DNA of 64,000 nt from Symbiodinium natans (GCA_905221605.1 CAJNDS010002838.1:199716-263715); one strand, 5' to 3'. Shown: positions 10,993 to 22,680, numbered from the stretch's first letter. Notes: generated by a model not told the origin, from the letters alone. Numbers and translations: made by a program.

Positions 10993-11649
10993 GGCCTTCT
11001 ATTTTGTCCGTGGACTTGAGGGAGTCTTGGGGGTCCACGCCAAGAAAAGCCAGGGAGCCGTTCTGAGGGCTAACGTCAGCTAGCCCTCAGCCTGCATCGT
11101 GCTCGCTGTGGACTTAGTGGCGCACTTGAGGCGGAGCATCATTTTGGAAGAAGCGTGAAGCCCAGGCCCTACATGTGCTGCGCGATTCTACTCACTTGAC
11201 GACGCATTGGCTCCAGGAACCGAACACCCCTTTGGGCATTGCAGACAGCTTAAAGCTGTACCTGCATTTAGGACTTCGGTAACTGTTAAAAAAAGCCGGC
11301 TCGCCTGCCGTTCATAAACCAAAAAAAACATCTTTGTTTTAAAGGTTTTGTGTCTGCTCTCACAAAAAACCGCTTCGCCCGCTTGCCTTTTTCAACTTCA
11401 CAGTTATATTGAATTTGTCAATAAAATTGGCTGGGAGCAAGTGTTTTTACCGCCGACCAGCTTGCAGGCGCGTGGATTTGTTCTGGAACCGCTGCCCAAC
11501 GCGGGCAACTAGTCTCTTTCACGCGCGAGTGCGACGGCGTTGCTAACTGACCCACCTGCTGGAGATGCCAAAATTCTGACGTCCCCCCGAGTGTTCCAGT
11601 TCAAGTACTGATTTTAGCAAGAAGGTGATGGTGCTTCAGAACTTGAAAC
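10993..11649. other. no supported gene
   Basis: AT-rich patches with poly-A and poly-T runs at 11285-11420. No convincing frame or repeat is visible. Confidence 0.3.
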
Positions 11650-12236
11650 TCACTTCCTGTGAGCGCAAACAGATAGTGCCGCGAAGATGCTGGCAGTGCG
11701 AGTGCACAGAGAAAGTTGTTTTTTGATGACAATCAAATTATCCTTCCTGAGGGCTGGCCAGCTCACTTCCAAATTGACCATCGAAGTGGACTCTTCGCAA
11801 AACAGCTCTGTGCCCGCGGTGTTTGCTCGAGTCTGGCGGCAGTGCCGAAAGCTGATGTCCCTGCGCAGCATTGCCGTGGCTGGCGGTGGACACCGTGGCT
11901 CAAGCCTGGCCTGACGCTCTCGTGGTTCTGTGGCGGTTGCCGTAGTCCGCCGCAGCCCACGCAGAAACGCGTCGCGGAGTGTGGAGGGCAGGTGGGCAGC
12001 TGGTCTGCACGGCCAGCGAAAAAGGCCACCATAGCCTGCAAGGAGGCACATTGACCTGTGGGTCAGCCGGAAAACTGGCATTTTTGACCTCTGGCACATC
12101 TGCGACAGAAGAAGATCGGCAATGTGCTGGGCAGTGTCCGTACCCGACTGGAGATTCGCAAGCACTGCGTGATAATGGGGTTATAGATTTTCAGATGAGC
12201 CGCCGGGAAGGTCTCAGGCAGGTGGAGAAGGGTTGA
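11650..12236 (-). CDS. unrecognised coding-like frame
   Basis: A 171-codon minus-strand frame covers 11650-12165. It begins with LQSGTDTAQHIADLLL and is rich in arginine, leucine and serine. The other minus frames are broken. No domain is recognised. It may belong with the other minus-strand coding-like pieces at 9987-10992 and 13686-14147, which would then be exons or fragments of one gene split by the minisatellite. This is speculative. Confidence 0.25.
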
Positions 12237-12245
12237 TAAAATGGC

Positions 12246-12274
12246 AGGCCGGCGAAGCCGGCCTTTTTTTTTTT
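12246..12274. other. GC-rich hairpin followed by a T run
   Basis: ggccggc-gaa-gccggcc forms a 7-bp perfect stem (8 bp with the flanking A/T pair) with a 3-base loop, directly followed by about 11 T's. On the plus strand the shape is that of an intrinsic terminator. In nuclear DNA it could instead be a Pol III stop or chance. Confidence 0.6.
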
Positions 12275-12275
12275 A

Positions 12276-12724
12276 ACAGTCATAGCAGAGTTCAGGGCAG
12301 GCGAGGGAAGGAGTTTTGGTCAGAGGCACCAAAAAGCCTTTTACCTCCTTGTTGAAAAAACGGGAAATTTCTCTGAACAAGCTTTTCCAAAAAGTTGGTT
12401 CGAGTTTTGTCTTTGTTTTAAGTTTTTGATTTTTTGTTTAAATTCTGCACAACTCCAAAAAACCCAAAAGCAGACAAATCAAGCTCTAAAAACATAAGTC
12501 TGACCAATACAGCGTGTCTGTGTTATGTGTGTGTGTTTGTGTCTGTTTTATTGTTCTGTGTATGTCTTATCGGTGTATTTTTGGGTTTTGTGTGTCATTT
12601 CAGTTCAGAGAAAATCTAGTTTGGCCAACAAAACAGTTTCAAACCGATTTTAGCACCAAGCTTCTCTGCACCAAAACATCCAGCAGGTGAAAGAGTTTTT
12701 GCAAGCAATTCAAGATTGTGCTCG
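12276..12724. other. no supported gene
   Basis: T-rich and GT-rich spacer (for example tgtgtgtgtttgtgtctg at about 12525) leading into the minisatellite. No gene is seen. Confidence 0.35.
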
Positions 12725-13660
12725 TATGACCAGTTGCACAGACAGGAAGGGGGGTTTTGGGGGGGAATTGAAAGGGGGTTTTGGGGGGACTGTGCTTGAC
12801 AACCAATTGCAGAGATAGGAAGAGGGGAGAGATAGGAAGGGGGTTTTTGAGACAGGAAGGGGGTTTTGGGGGGAATAGGAAGGGGGTTTTGGGGGGACTG
12901 TGCTTGTATGACCAATTGCAGAGATAGGAAGGGGGTTTTGGGGGGACTGTGCTTGTATGACCAATTGCAGAGATAGGAAGGGGGTTTTGGGGGGACTGTG
13001 CTTGTATGACCAATTGCAGAGATAGGAAGGGGGTTGTGGGGGGACTGTGCTTGTATGACCAATTGCAGAAACAGGAAGGGGGGGGGACTGTGCTTGTATG
13101 ACCAGTTGCAAAGATAGGAAGGAGGTTTTGGGGGGACTGTGCTTGTATGAGCAGTGTGCTTGTATGACAGATAGGAAGGGGTTTTGGGGGGACTGTGCTT
13201 GTATGACCAGTTTTTGGGGGGACATGACCAGTTGCAGAGACAGGAAGGGGTTTTGGGGGGAATAGGAAGGGGGTTTTGGGGGGGACTGTGCTTGTATGAC
13301 CAATTGCAGAGATAGGAAGGGGGTTTTGGGGGGATTGTGCTTGTATAACCAATTGCAGAGATAAGAAGGGGTTTTGGGGGGAATAGGAAGGGGGTTTTGG
13401 GGGGACTGTGCTTGTATGACCAATTGCAGAGATAGGAAGGGGGTTTTGGGGGGACTGTGCTTGTATGACCAATTGCAGAGATAGGAAGGGGGTTTTGGGG
13501 GGACTGTGCTTGTATGACCAATTGCAGAGATAGGAAGGGGGTTTTGGGGGGACTGTGCTTGTATGACCAATTTCAGAGACAGGAAGGGGGTTTTGGGGGG
13601 ACTGTGCTTGTATGACCAATTGCAGAATGAAGCAAGGGATGTTGGGCACTGTGCTTCTAA
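12725..13660. repeat. 49-bp G-rich minisatellite
   Basis: About 16 copies of a unit with actgtgcttgtatgacca, ttgcagagataggaag and ggggttttgggggg. Successive unit starts at 13405, 13454 and 13503 give a period of 49. The right half is most regular; the left half has truncated and fused units (12830-12890, 13140-13260, 13370-13400). Because 49 is not a multiple of 3, all three minus frames stay open and read proline-rich repeats. These are artefacts. Every unit carries G-runs able to form G-quadruplexes. Confidence 0.95.
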
Positions 13661-13685
13661 AGTTCTGGCCTTAAAGGGACAGGAT

Positions 13686-14147
13686 CTAAGTGCAAGCGGG
13701 CACGCTTGCCTGCACACGGCAAGCGCCGCCAACGCCGCAAGCGAGCGTCATTCGGTAGGTGTTGGATGTGTAGTAGGGGGGACGGCTCCAGCCTTCAGAC
13801 TTGAGCACGCGGTACAAGACCACGTGCTCCTCGCTCCAAGTAGCCTTCAGCGCCTACGCCTGGACAAGAGGTGGCGTTCCAAACAGATCCAGCCCTACCC
13901 TGCAATCCGTGGGCAGCACAATGCTCGCCTCCCTTTCCCGAAAGGCCTGCTTGGAGCAGGCCGTGGTGATGGCCATGAAGTAACGTTTTAAGGCCGTTGC
14001 AAATTGGGGCCTGGTGGCATGCGAAGACAGGGAACCTGTCCCCCTCAACTCGAAGGCTTCCGAGTATCGGCAGGCATACAAGACAGCAGAAATTTCCAGG
14101 GGAAGGCGCATGGAGGAGCAAAGCGACAGGCTGATAGCTGGACCCAC
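13686..14147 (-). pseudogene. unrecognised protein fragment with one in-frame stop
   Basis: The minus frame from 14147 reads as a plausible globular protein (SLCSSMRLPLEISAVLYACR, then TALKRYFMAITTACSKQAF, then VGLDLFGTPPLVQA). It meets a TAG at 13856-13854 and continues in the same frame with an equally protein-like stretch (ATWSEEHVVLYRVLKSEGW). A single stop between two well-formed halves suggests recent inactivation, a reassigned or edited codon, or a short unrecognised intron. The family is unknown. Confidence 0.45.
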
Positions 14148-14209
14148 AATAGCCTTTAAGTTCCGGCTTGCATGACCGTTTTGGCTTGCTTTGGCTTAAC
14201 ACAGCTCAG

Positions 14210-15024
14210 GCAGATGGCTTCCAGCATGGAGTTGGCCGAAAACCCAGACTCCAAACTGTCAGGGTGCAATTATCTCTTGCCCTTTTTTCTACGGTCCGGG
14301 ACTATTAAGCGTTTGCCTCAACGGTGCTGCTGGAAGCATGGCAGGCGTATACAGATCAGCTGGAACGGCATTAAGGCCGCAGATCTTTTGCTCCAGGAGC
14401 TAGCCGCTGTGCGCATGGAAAAACTAATTGCATTGGCAGGTCCGTTTGGATCCGTTCTTTGAGCACAAAGCGGACATACAGCAAGCTCCGCAAGGCCTTC
14501 GAAACCAATGGAACCAAAGCCTGCCTGCTTGCTTGAGCAGTCTTGGGAACGTGCTTGTGCTTCTGGAATCGGCTTCTGGCTTGAGGTAAAGGGCTCCGCC
14601 CGTTACCCGTTGCCGCCAACCCTATCAACCGCCTTAAGCTGGACAAGCAACTCTGCTGCAAATCCAAACCACACAGCCCACCCGCCGCGTCGAAAAAAAC
14701 CCGCTCAGAGGTGGACGGCGCAGTAAAGTTCTAACACTTTAGCAAAACCCAAAAGCAACTGTTCCACAGTCTGTCTGGCAAACCTGTTTCTTCCGCAAGT
14801 GGAAATGCTGCCACCAACGCGAGCAACGCTCTTGCTGAAAGAAACCTGACGGACCACTAATACAAAAACAAAACGTGACGTGTCTTCACAGAAGTGACTT
14901 GTGATCCGGAGGTCTGGGCATAGTAGAGCAGCTTAAGAGTTTGATTGAAGACTCCACGTCTTCAAAGTTCAAAAAAAAAACTCTCTTTCGTTGTGGCGGT
15001 TGTCGTGCTGGAGGAGGAAAAGAA
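14210..15024. other. no supported gene
   Basis: Mixed sequence with short frames on both strands and no motif I can identify. It leads into the first AGT microsatellite. Confidence 0.3.
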
Positions 15025-15025
15025 G

Positions 15026-15034
15026 TGTAGTAGC

Positions 15035-15081
<47 letters not shown>

Positions 15082-15136
15082 CAGTAGTAGTAGAAGTAGT
15101 AGTAGCAGAAGTAGTAGTACTAGTAGTAGCAGTAGT
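15026..15136. repeat. AGT trinucleotide microsatellite, short imperfect tract
   Basis: About 37 AGT/GTA triplets with scattered substitutions (agc, aga, act). Confidence 0.95.
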
Positions 15137-15363
15137 TGACGCTTGCATAAAGGAGCCAGAGCCTGGAGACCTTGCCCATAGGGGCCTACACCTCAAAATC
15201 TGGCAAGTCAGGGCGTCCATCTGTGTGGTATGGATTCAGTGAGTTGCTAATTCAAGACCACGAACCCAGGCAGTCGTAACATGAATATGGATGGGGCGGG
15301 CGTCAGCGGCTGCGGCAGCCCGGGCAGCATCGGGTCTCCATCCATATCCATATTAGGACAACC

Positions 15364-15860
<497 letters not shown>

Positions 15861-15869
15861 TTGTTATAC

Positions 15870-16470
15870 TGCAGCTGAGACGTCGAGTTTAGTTTTGGAT
15901 TTTGCAACTGTGGATTCTGCAACTGTAAGGTCTCTGTTCTGCTTCTTGCGCAATTTTTTCTCGGAGGCTACAGACATAGCGGGAGAGTGCTTCGCACCCC
16001 CATTTTGCCGCTAGGCAAAAAATCCAAGTTAATCTTGTTGCAAATGACTCGCAACGTGGTGCTACCCGAATGAATTCGTCTACAATCATGCCGTCCTTGT
16101 CCCGTATCCGAACCGCTTGCCTTCTCGATTTCGGTGCCAATTTGCGAATCAATTTGTGGAGAGATGAGGTGCTTGAAGTGTTGGCAGCGTCTTTAGCGGA
16201 GCGGTTTCAATTCAGCCCATAAAGCCTTTCTCTTGTCAGCCTCAACTTTTTGAGCCTATTTTCGCATCTTGTGATATACCGTGAGGTGACGCCATCTTTT
16301 GAGCAAGCCCTGTATGGGTGTTCCAGCTGTATTCTTGGCAGACTTAATTGCGAAGCTCAAGGCACTTTCAGAAAACATTGTCGGAAATTTGGGAAGTCGG
16401 AGCATTTTTCCCAAGTAACTTATTGCAATTCAGTGGAAAGAATCGTAGTCGTGATTGCGTGGGTGCTTCA
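15870..16470. other. no supported gene
   Basis: Unremarkable sequence between the microsatellite and the dispersed repeat at 16477. One short minus-strand frame ends at about 15889 and carries no known motif. Confidence 0.3.
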
Positions 16471-16476
16471 GTTCTT

Positions 16477-16586
16477 GTGCCAAACATCATGTAAGGTTAC
16501 ATGATGATTTGAGTTTCAGTTTGGGCCTCCAGGGTACAAGTTTTTTTGTACATACAAATTCATGCCCGGTGCTTTACAAAGGAAAT
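16477..16586 (+). repeat. dispersed repeat, uninterrupted copy (empty site of the MITE)
   Basis: This segment (gtgccaaacatcat, then acatgatgatttgagtttca, then a tacaag...gtacataca stretch and catgcccggtg) recurs at 17008-17092 plus 17421-17450. Here it reads straight through acataca-aattcatgcc, where the second copy is split by a 328-bp insertion. It therefore preserves the pre-insertion site. Confidence 0.8.
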
Positions 16587-16654
16587 ATGAAGAAACTCCG
16601 CTTACAGATGGGTCTACATTTCCTTGTGATACAAGTTTACTTCTGACAAATGGA

Positions 16655-16673
16655 TGTGTGTGTGTGTGTGTGT
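16655..16673. repeat. GT dinucleotide tract
   Basis: About nine GT units. Confidence 0.9.
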
Positions 16674-17092
16674 CACTGGTGCACGCGTGTTGTCAGTTTT
16701 GCAACGCTTTATGTCCGACTTGTGCTCGGTGACCTCAAGTGGGAGGTGTGGGTGGGACCCCGTGATTTTTTTGGGGGAAATTTTTGTCTCGCCCTGCCTA
16801 CCTTTTTTGTGTTCGTCATGGAACGAAGAAGAGAAAGGCAAGCTCCCAGATTTGGTGGAAATTGCCACATATGTCACCAAATTTGCTTTAAGCACTGTCG
16901 TTCTTGTCGTTGGCCCAGGCCAATGTGGGCCGAAGGGCAATCCCCAGTTCGCGGACAAAGAGAGTGCGCGAATGATTCCAATATGTGATTGAATATTGGG
17001 AAGAGATTGTGTGCCCAACATCACGTAAATCTACATGATGATTTGAGTTTCATATTGGGCTTCCAGGTTACAAGTTTCATTGTACATACATA

Positions 17093-17420
17093 ATCCGAGC
17101 ATCTGTTTAATTGGGGGGGCCCCCCCCCCCCACAATAAGAAAGGCAGGGTTCCGCAATAGTTGGAGCATGGCCCTGTATTGATTCTCTAACAATACTAAG
17201 AGGTGCAGCCTTAGCAGATGTTTCACATCGACCCAAACTTTCTTGCAGAAGAAAAAAAGGCTTTCCGAAGGGCTGGGTTCAAAATTTTGCAACCCCCCAA
17301 AAAAAAACCCTTTAAGTGTGGTGGGTTTGCCCCATACGAAATCCACCTAATGGAAAGTAGTCTTCCGGCCAAAAAAAATTTCTTCAAATGTGGGGGTATT
17401 AATTAAACAGATGCTCGGAT
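17093..17420. mobile_element. MITE with perfect 20-bp terminal inverted repeats and TA target duplication
   Basis: The left end atccgagcatctgtttaatt (17093-17112) is the exact reverse complement of the right end at 17401-17420. Both sides are flanked by TA (17091-17092 and 17421-17422). Removing the element and one TA gives catacatattcatg, one mismatch from catacaaattcatg in the paralogous copy at about 16550. The 328-bp interior has a G7-C12 block next to the left end and no transposase frame. A TA duplication and short length fit a non-autonomous Tc1/mariner-like element; the family assignment is inference. Confidence 0.85.
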
Positions 17421-17429
17421 TATTCATGC

Positions 17430-18115
17430 CCGGTGTTTTACAAGGGAAGTAAGGGCGTCGCCTCTTCTCTGTGTCCGGAAGCCTTTTTGCCAGATTGTTG
17501 TGGATGAGGCAGTTGAAGTTCCATGTTCAACGTATTCTTTTCAATGCCATGCAACGTGCTTGTGTTTGCCGATCTGACCGTGTTGAAGAGTGTTCAGTTT
17601 AACGTGCGCCGTCGTATTCTGCAGGACAGGCATGAAGACTCCATCGTTTGATTTGAGCCGCAAATGTTTCGAGCATGAGTACAACATCGGTCATGAGTCA
17701 TGCTGTGAGTAGGCATGTTGGTTGGTATGAGCATAGAAAACGTTTTCCTGTTTTTCGGCATACACATGTGGCTTGCGGGTGAATTGTGATTGGTGGTGAT
17801 TGGTTGCCAATGCCTATGCATCGCGTGCACGCTTTAGCATGTGTCGTGGGTTCCAGTTACAATGGTCGGCTAATACTCTTCAGGATACGGCACAATAGGT
17901 TGTGTGCCCAACATGTGCCTATGATTTGGTATGGTTGCATCATCATTGCGTGACGTGGGCTGCAATTGCGAAAAGGGGCACCAGGAGGGCAGGCAATTGG
18001 CGTCTTTGCAGCCTCAGTCATGTCGCAGAACCAGCGTGCTACCACAAGGATACCATAGCGTTGTCAATCCGACGTGCGGTGTTCGTTCAGCCACGGATGT
18101 TTTTGCATCAGGTGC
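17430..18115. other. no supported gene
   Basis: Short frames only. It precedes the first weak repeat-protein exon. Confidence 0.3.
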
Positions 18116-18119
18116 TTTC

Positions 18120-18235
18120 ATGCAGCGTGTGTTCAGGCAGCGCCGCTTCTGCACAAAGTGAATTGTTTTGACATGGTCAACATGTCGCTCTCGGTGCTCA
18201 GCTTCGTTTCTGAGTTGCTTCAGGATAGCTGTTTT
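18120..18235 (+). CDS. probable exon, K-V-x-x-F-D-M part of the repeat
   Basis: HKVNCFDMVNMSLSVLSF matches the G-K-V-V-R-F-D-L...V-x-V-L-D-L half of the repeat with substitutions. An AG acceptor (gttcaggcag) precedes it. This is the leftmost hint of the locus. Confidence 0.35.
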
Positions 18236-18473
18236 TCGTCCATGATCGTTCTGTACCAAGGAAGTTCGACCTGCGACGAGACTTGCCTCACGCAGGTTTG
18301 CTGAGTTTCACTCGAGGTCTAATGAATCGGAGCGGTGTATCTGGAAAGCTTGAAAGCTTGGCTTCTTCTGATGTGTGTCCAATGTTCCCGTCATATTTCG
18401 AACCCGAGTGTGATCTGTTCATGAAGTCAGAATGTCCTGGCGCCTTGGCCACCCGAAGCAGAGATGAGCCAAG

Positions 18474-18597
18474 GTCCGTTCAGTTGGCGCTATATGATTC
18501 TGCCGACAATGGATGGACAGCTGGCACTGCGGTCGAGGTTTGGAATGTGACTTCGGGAGCCTGGACATCATTGGAGCCATGGTTCTTGTGCTGTTAG
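18474..18597 (+). CDS. probable exon, GDGW-type module
   Basis: SVQLALYDSADNGWTAGTAV followed by VEVWNV resembles the L-x-D-x-x-G-D-G-W-N-G-A module seen again at 41424. The frame ends at a stop at 18595-18597, which may lie in an intron. Confidence 0.45.
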
Positions 18598-18707
18598 TGG
18601 TGTTGCCATATGGCCATAAGGCTTTGGTTGCGGTGAAATGATTGACGATGTATGCCAAAGTCCAAAGTTAACAATGGAAGCATGTTGCAGGGATATGCAG
18701 GGATACC

Positions 18708-18930
18708 TTGTCGTTGCTTGAAGGTAGCACTTCGACCGAAATAGCCGTTGTCATGACCGGCGACGCGTCCAACGGAGTCTCGGCAGTTTCAATGGTGAAA
18801 CCTCTTCAGGCTCAAGGTCGCGTGTTCCTCAGAAAGTTTGTTGTGGTGGGGCAGTCCGTGTTCGGAAGCGGTGCAAGTATCTGCGTGCCCATCATGATGA
18901 AAACCCAGGGTGGTGGGGTGGCTCCTTCGA
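18708..18930 (+). CDS. possible exon(s), weak
   Basis: An open plus frame with GRVFLRKFVVVGQ and ASICVPIMM. The second piece is a distant match to the Y-x-Y-L-V-P block. Included because it sits between better exons. Confidence 0.25.
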
Positions 18931-18939
18931 AGTTACAGA

Positions 18940-21005
18940 CGTGCACGGAGCCTCACTTGCATGGGACGCCATTGTCACCAGAAGGCTGCACGGATTTTCG
19001 CCACAGACTCGAACCTCGTTTTGCCCTGTAATCCGTGACGCTTGGGCACAGTCACAAGTCTAAGCAAGGGCCGGCACTGGCCTGCGAGATCACAAGCTAC
19101 AAGCTGTGCAATTAAAGACACTATAGATCTTACCGGCAGCATTGGATAGGGAGGTTGAACGTCCTGCCTCTGGGGCATGAAAGCGTGCTGTGGTCAAAAC
19201 CAGGACACAGTTCACGAAATCACACAGTCATGTACACATTGCTTCATTCTTTCGAAAGAGGTTAAAGAAGCTTTCGCTTCAGCGACAGTTGGAAGGTGAG
19301 GTTTCGGGGATACAAAGATACGAAGTCACGGTCGCAAAGACTCACCAAGGTGCCTCGATACTGACGGGGACCCTGGTGGACGAGCCTGGACCGGTGGAGG
19401 TGCCGTTGAGACCGCCAAAGGCTCTTTAGGCCTGGTTGGTTTAGCATGATATAGCATGATGTTGGGGCAGTTGCCGCCGTACCCACCTTTCCACCGCACA
19501 TGACTGGTGTCCTTGGGAGACAGTCTTTCAGAGGATGGAGAGTGAGGTGCTGTTGGGGCTAGTTCCTGCTGGAACCGAGCTGTGACCTGGCTGCGTGCAA
19601 ACCGCTAAGCCAAACATCGCTAGTTCGTACTTCTCGTACTTGTTCTCTAGGATGAGGGAGTTGTGAGATCAGGGACCGAACGCTGCAAAATTCTCAAAGT
19701 TAAAGTGGGTATGGGTTGCTCAAATGGAGTGGAGCTCGGCTAGGGGAATGTTCAGCACGGCCCTCATGTGAAGGCAAGCCTCCATCTTACCTAAGGAAGC
19801 TCACGGTCACCGAAGGCACCCTGGAGATATCTGGAGATGGAAGTTGATGGAAGTTGATGGAAGTTGATGGAAGTTGATGGAGTTGGATGGAGTTGGATTG
19901 AGTTAGTTCACAGTTGATGTCGAAGCTGGCGGAGCTTGGAGCGGGGGGGCTCTGCTAGCAAGGTTCAAAAACGGAGTGAGATGTTTGTTTGGTGAAGGCA
20001 AGTGCTCCTGGACCGCATCCGTGGGGCTTCAGTTGTTGCATATGCTCAGGTTCACAATCCACCGAGGTTGGTTGGGCCGCTTGATTCCGATGGACATTTT
20101 CTACTCCGAATGTTGGCATAGAGCCGATAGCAGATCCAGAGTGGGGTCAGTGTAGCCGGTGCAGTCTATTGAGTCTGATAGCTTGCATGATCTTGCATGT
20201 GTGTGTGTTTGCTTCTCAGTAAACGATGGCTCTCCAAAACTAGCCCCAAATTTTGTAATCGTCAAGTTTTGTAGTCGTGCCCACACGTTCGGCTGCACTT
20301 GTGTGTGTGACTCGCGGAACCAAGGCAGTCCAGTGCAAAGCCTGCAAACCACAAGGTGAGACTGTCCTGGATGCTCCCATTCTGGAGTTCAGAGAGACAC
20401 GGATGAACAGTTGGCATTTCCTTTCTAAGCGGTGTATTTTGTCGTATATTACGAGTATTACTTCTATGTTTTTCCCCCCCGCTTGTCGTTTGCAGCAGCA
20501 CTTCGTATCGACAAACACAGAAACCCAGTCAGATCGACCCGTAGTTCACATGATTTCACATGATTTCACATCTGAATCGGTAAAGACGGTAAAGGCAATG
20601 GACCCGAGTACAGACCAGTTCCCTTCCAGCCGGTCTTTCTATGTGCCAGGCGCCTCGGTTGCATTGTAAGGGCAAACCCCACACTCTGACAAACCGACAA
20701 CCTCCCCAAACCCTAACGCCCAAGCTCTGGACTCTGGATCTTAAGCGAAGCCCCAAGCCCTGAGCCATAAACCAAATCCCGACCCCCAAGCTATGCAACC
20801 ATAGAAGTTCAGATATTCAGTGTGAGCTTCTTTACATATTCTGTCAAAGTGCTTCGAATAGACACAGCCTCTGTTTTTACGAAAGCTCCTCCCTCAAACT
20901 TGAGGGGAGCAATTCGTTAATACCCAGCGCAAGCCGGGCTAATCCCGGGCTGGTGCTGGTTTTTGGGGCTGTGCCCGCTGGAGGCTTTTTTTTGATGAGT
21001 TTTCG
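18940..21005. other. probable intron or spacer with no clear exon
   Basis: No convincing repeat motif. It contains a four-copy aagttgatgg tandem repeat (19841-19880, with decayed copies to 19900) and a patch of ccctaa-like words at about 20700-20790. Confidence 0.4.
19837..19900. repeat. 10-bp tandem repeat aagttgatgg
   Basis: Four perfect copies followed by two or three variants (agttggatgg). Confidence 0.9.
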
Positions 21006-21010
21006 GTGGT

Positions 21011-22335
21011 GGCCCCAGAAACTCAAGACGAGCAGCAATGGCAAGGTCTCCTTCTTCAGAAACTCAAGACACAATGCAACTGCAACCAAAATCTTGCTAA
21101 GAATGTCGAGAGGAGTCGCAATTGCAACGAAGCCTTGCTCAGAAACCCAACACAAGTAGCAATTGCAACGAAACCGTCCCCAGAAACTCAAGACGAGAAG
21201 CAATGGCAAGGTCTTTTTCTTCAGAAAATCAAGACAAAATGCAGTTGCAACAAAGATCTTGCTCAGAATGTCGAGACGAGTAGCAGTTGCAACGAAACTT
21301 TGCTCAGAAACTCAACACAAGTAGCAACTGCAACGAAACCTTCCTCAGAAACTCAAAACGAGCAGCAATGGCAAGGTCGCAACGGAACCTTGCTCAGAAA
21401 CCCAACACAACCAGAAATTGCAACGAAACCTTCCTCAGAAACTCAAATGGCAAAGTTTCCTTCTTCAGAAACTCAAGACACAATGCAATTGCAACAGCAA
21501 TCTTGCTCAGAATCTCAAGGCGAGTCGCAATTGCAACGAAGCCTTGCTCAGAAACCCAACACAAGTAGCAATTGCAACGAAACCGTCCCCAGAAACTCAA
21601 GACGAGAAGCAATGGCAAGGTCTTTTTCTTCAGAAAATCAAGACAAAATGCAGTTGCAACAAAGATCTTGCTCAGAATGTCGAGACGAGTAGCAGTTGCA
21701 ACGAAACTTTGCTCAGAAACTCAACACAAGTAGCAACTGCAACGAAACCTTCCTCAGAAACTCAAAACGAGCAGCAATGGCAAGGTCGCAACGGAACCTT
21801 GCTCAGAAACCCAACACAACCAGAAATTGCAACGAAACCTTCCTCAGAAACTCAAATGGCAAAGTTTCCTTCTTCAGAAACTCAAGACACAATGCAATTG
21901 CAACAGCAATCTTGCTCAGAATCTCAAGGCGAGTCGCAATTGCAACGAAGCCTTGCTCAGAAACCCAACACAAGTAGCAATTGCAACGAAACCGTCCCCA
22001 GAAACTCAAGACGAGAAGCAATGGCAAGGTCTCCTTCTTCAGAAACTCAAGACAAAATGCCATTGCAACAAAAACCTTGCTCAGAATCTCAAGACGAGTA
22101 GCAATTGCAACGAAACCTTGCTCAGAAACTCAACACAAGTAGCAACTGCAACGAAACGGTCCCCAGAAACTCAAGACGAGCAGCAGTAGCAAGGTCTCCT
22201 TCTTCAGAAACTTCAGACAAAATGCAATTGCAACAAAGATCTTGCTCAGAACGTCGAGACGAGTAGCAATTGCAACGAAACTTTGCTCAGAAACTCAACA
22301 CAAGTAGCAACTGCAACGAAACCTTCCTCAGAAAC
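21011..22335. repeat. higher-order satellite, 409-bp unit made of about ten 41-bp monomers
   Basis: The monomer is of the type cagaaactcaacacaagtag plus caactgcaacgaaaccttcct (41 bases). Monomers differ from each other, but the series repeats almost identically after 409 bases: the segments at 21287-21568 and 21696-21977 encode the same 93 codons. This is a higher-order repeat like those of centromeric satellites. Plus frames read Q/N-rich repeats and minus frames L-S-F-W-G-R-F repeats; neither is taken as a gene. The array lies in a probable intron of the repeat-protein locus. Confidence 0.92.
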
Positions 22336-22340
22336 GGCAG

Positions 22341-22417
22341 CGGATGTTTGGAGAAACGAAAGCCCGCTGATGCTCCTGATGCGCGGGTCCTTGTGGTCCC
22401 TTGGGACGTACTCTGAC
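22341..22417 (+). CDS. possible exon, L-V-V-P-W part of the repeat
   Basis: ADAPDARVLVVPWDVL corresponds to D-G-x-Y-x-Y-L-V-P-W. It directly follows the satellite after a possible AG acceptor (aacggcag). Confidence 0.35.
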
Positions 22418-22569
22418 GGTTTCTGCACAAGCGCTATTGTGTTGGAGCCCTGAAATGGCCTTTCCGAGAAGCATCAAAGACCCCTTTGCTTACTTGCAGT
22501 CGCTTTCGGGGCAAAAGCTTTCGTCCCCTCCTCTGGGCGCGAGGCAACTTCGTTCAGGAAGGGTCTCTG

Positions 22570-22680
22570 GCATCTGGAAGTGGCGCTGTGCAGCTGATCC
22601 AGGCGCAGGTTGGAGACACCTTGTCCCAAGGCTGCAAAAGGACCGTCCCCCCAAAGGAAGAAAAACAACCCATAAAAAGA
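22570..22680 (+). CDS. possible exon, weak
   Basis: GAGWRHLVPRLQKDRPPK matches the D-G-x-Y-x-Y-L-V-P spacing loosely. It is followed by a lysine/arginine-rich stretch. Confidence 0.25.

Noticed and set aside
12616-13732. Three 300-340-codon proline-rich frames on the minus strand
   Set aside because: They are the three readings of a 49-bp tandem repeat, open only because the unit lacks stops.
21006-22189. Q/N-rich repeat proteins, prion-like in composition
   Set aside because: They follow the 409-bp satellite exactly, change frame between monomers and have no flanking coding signal.
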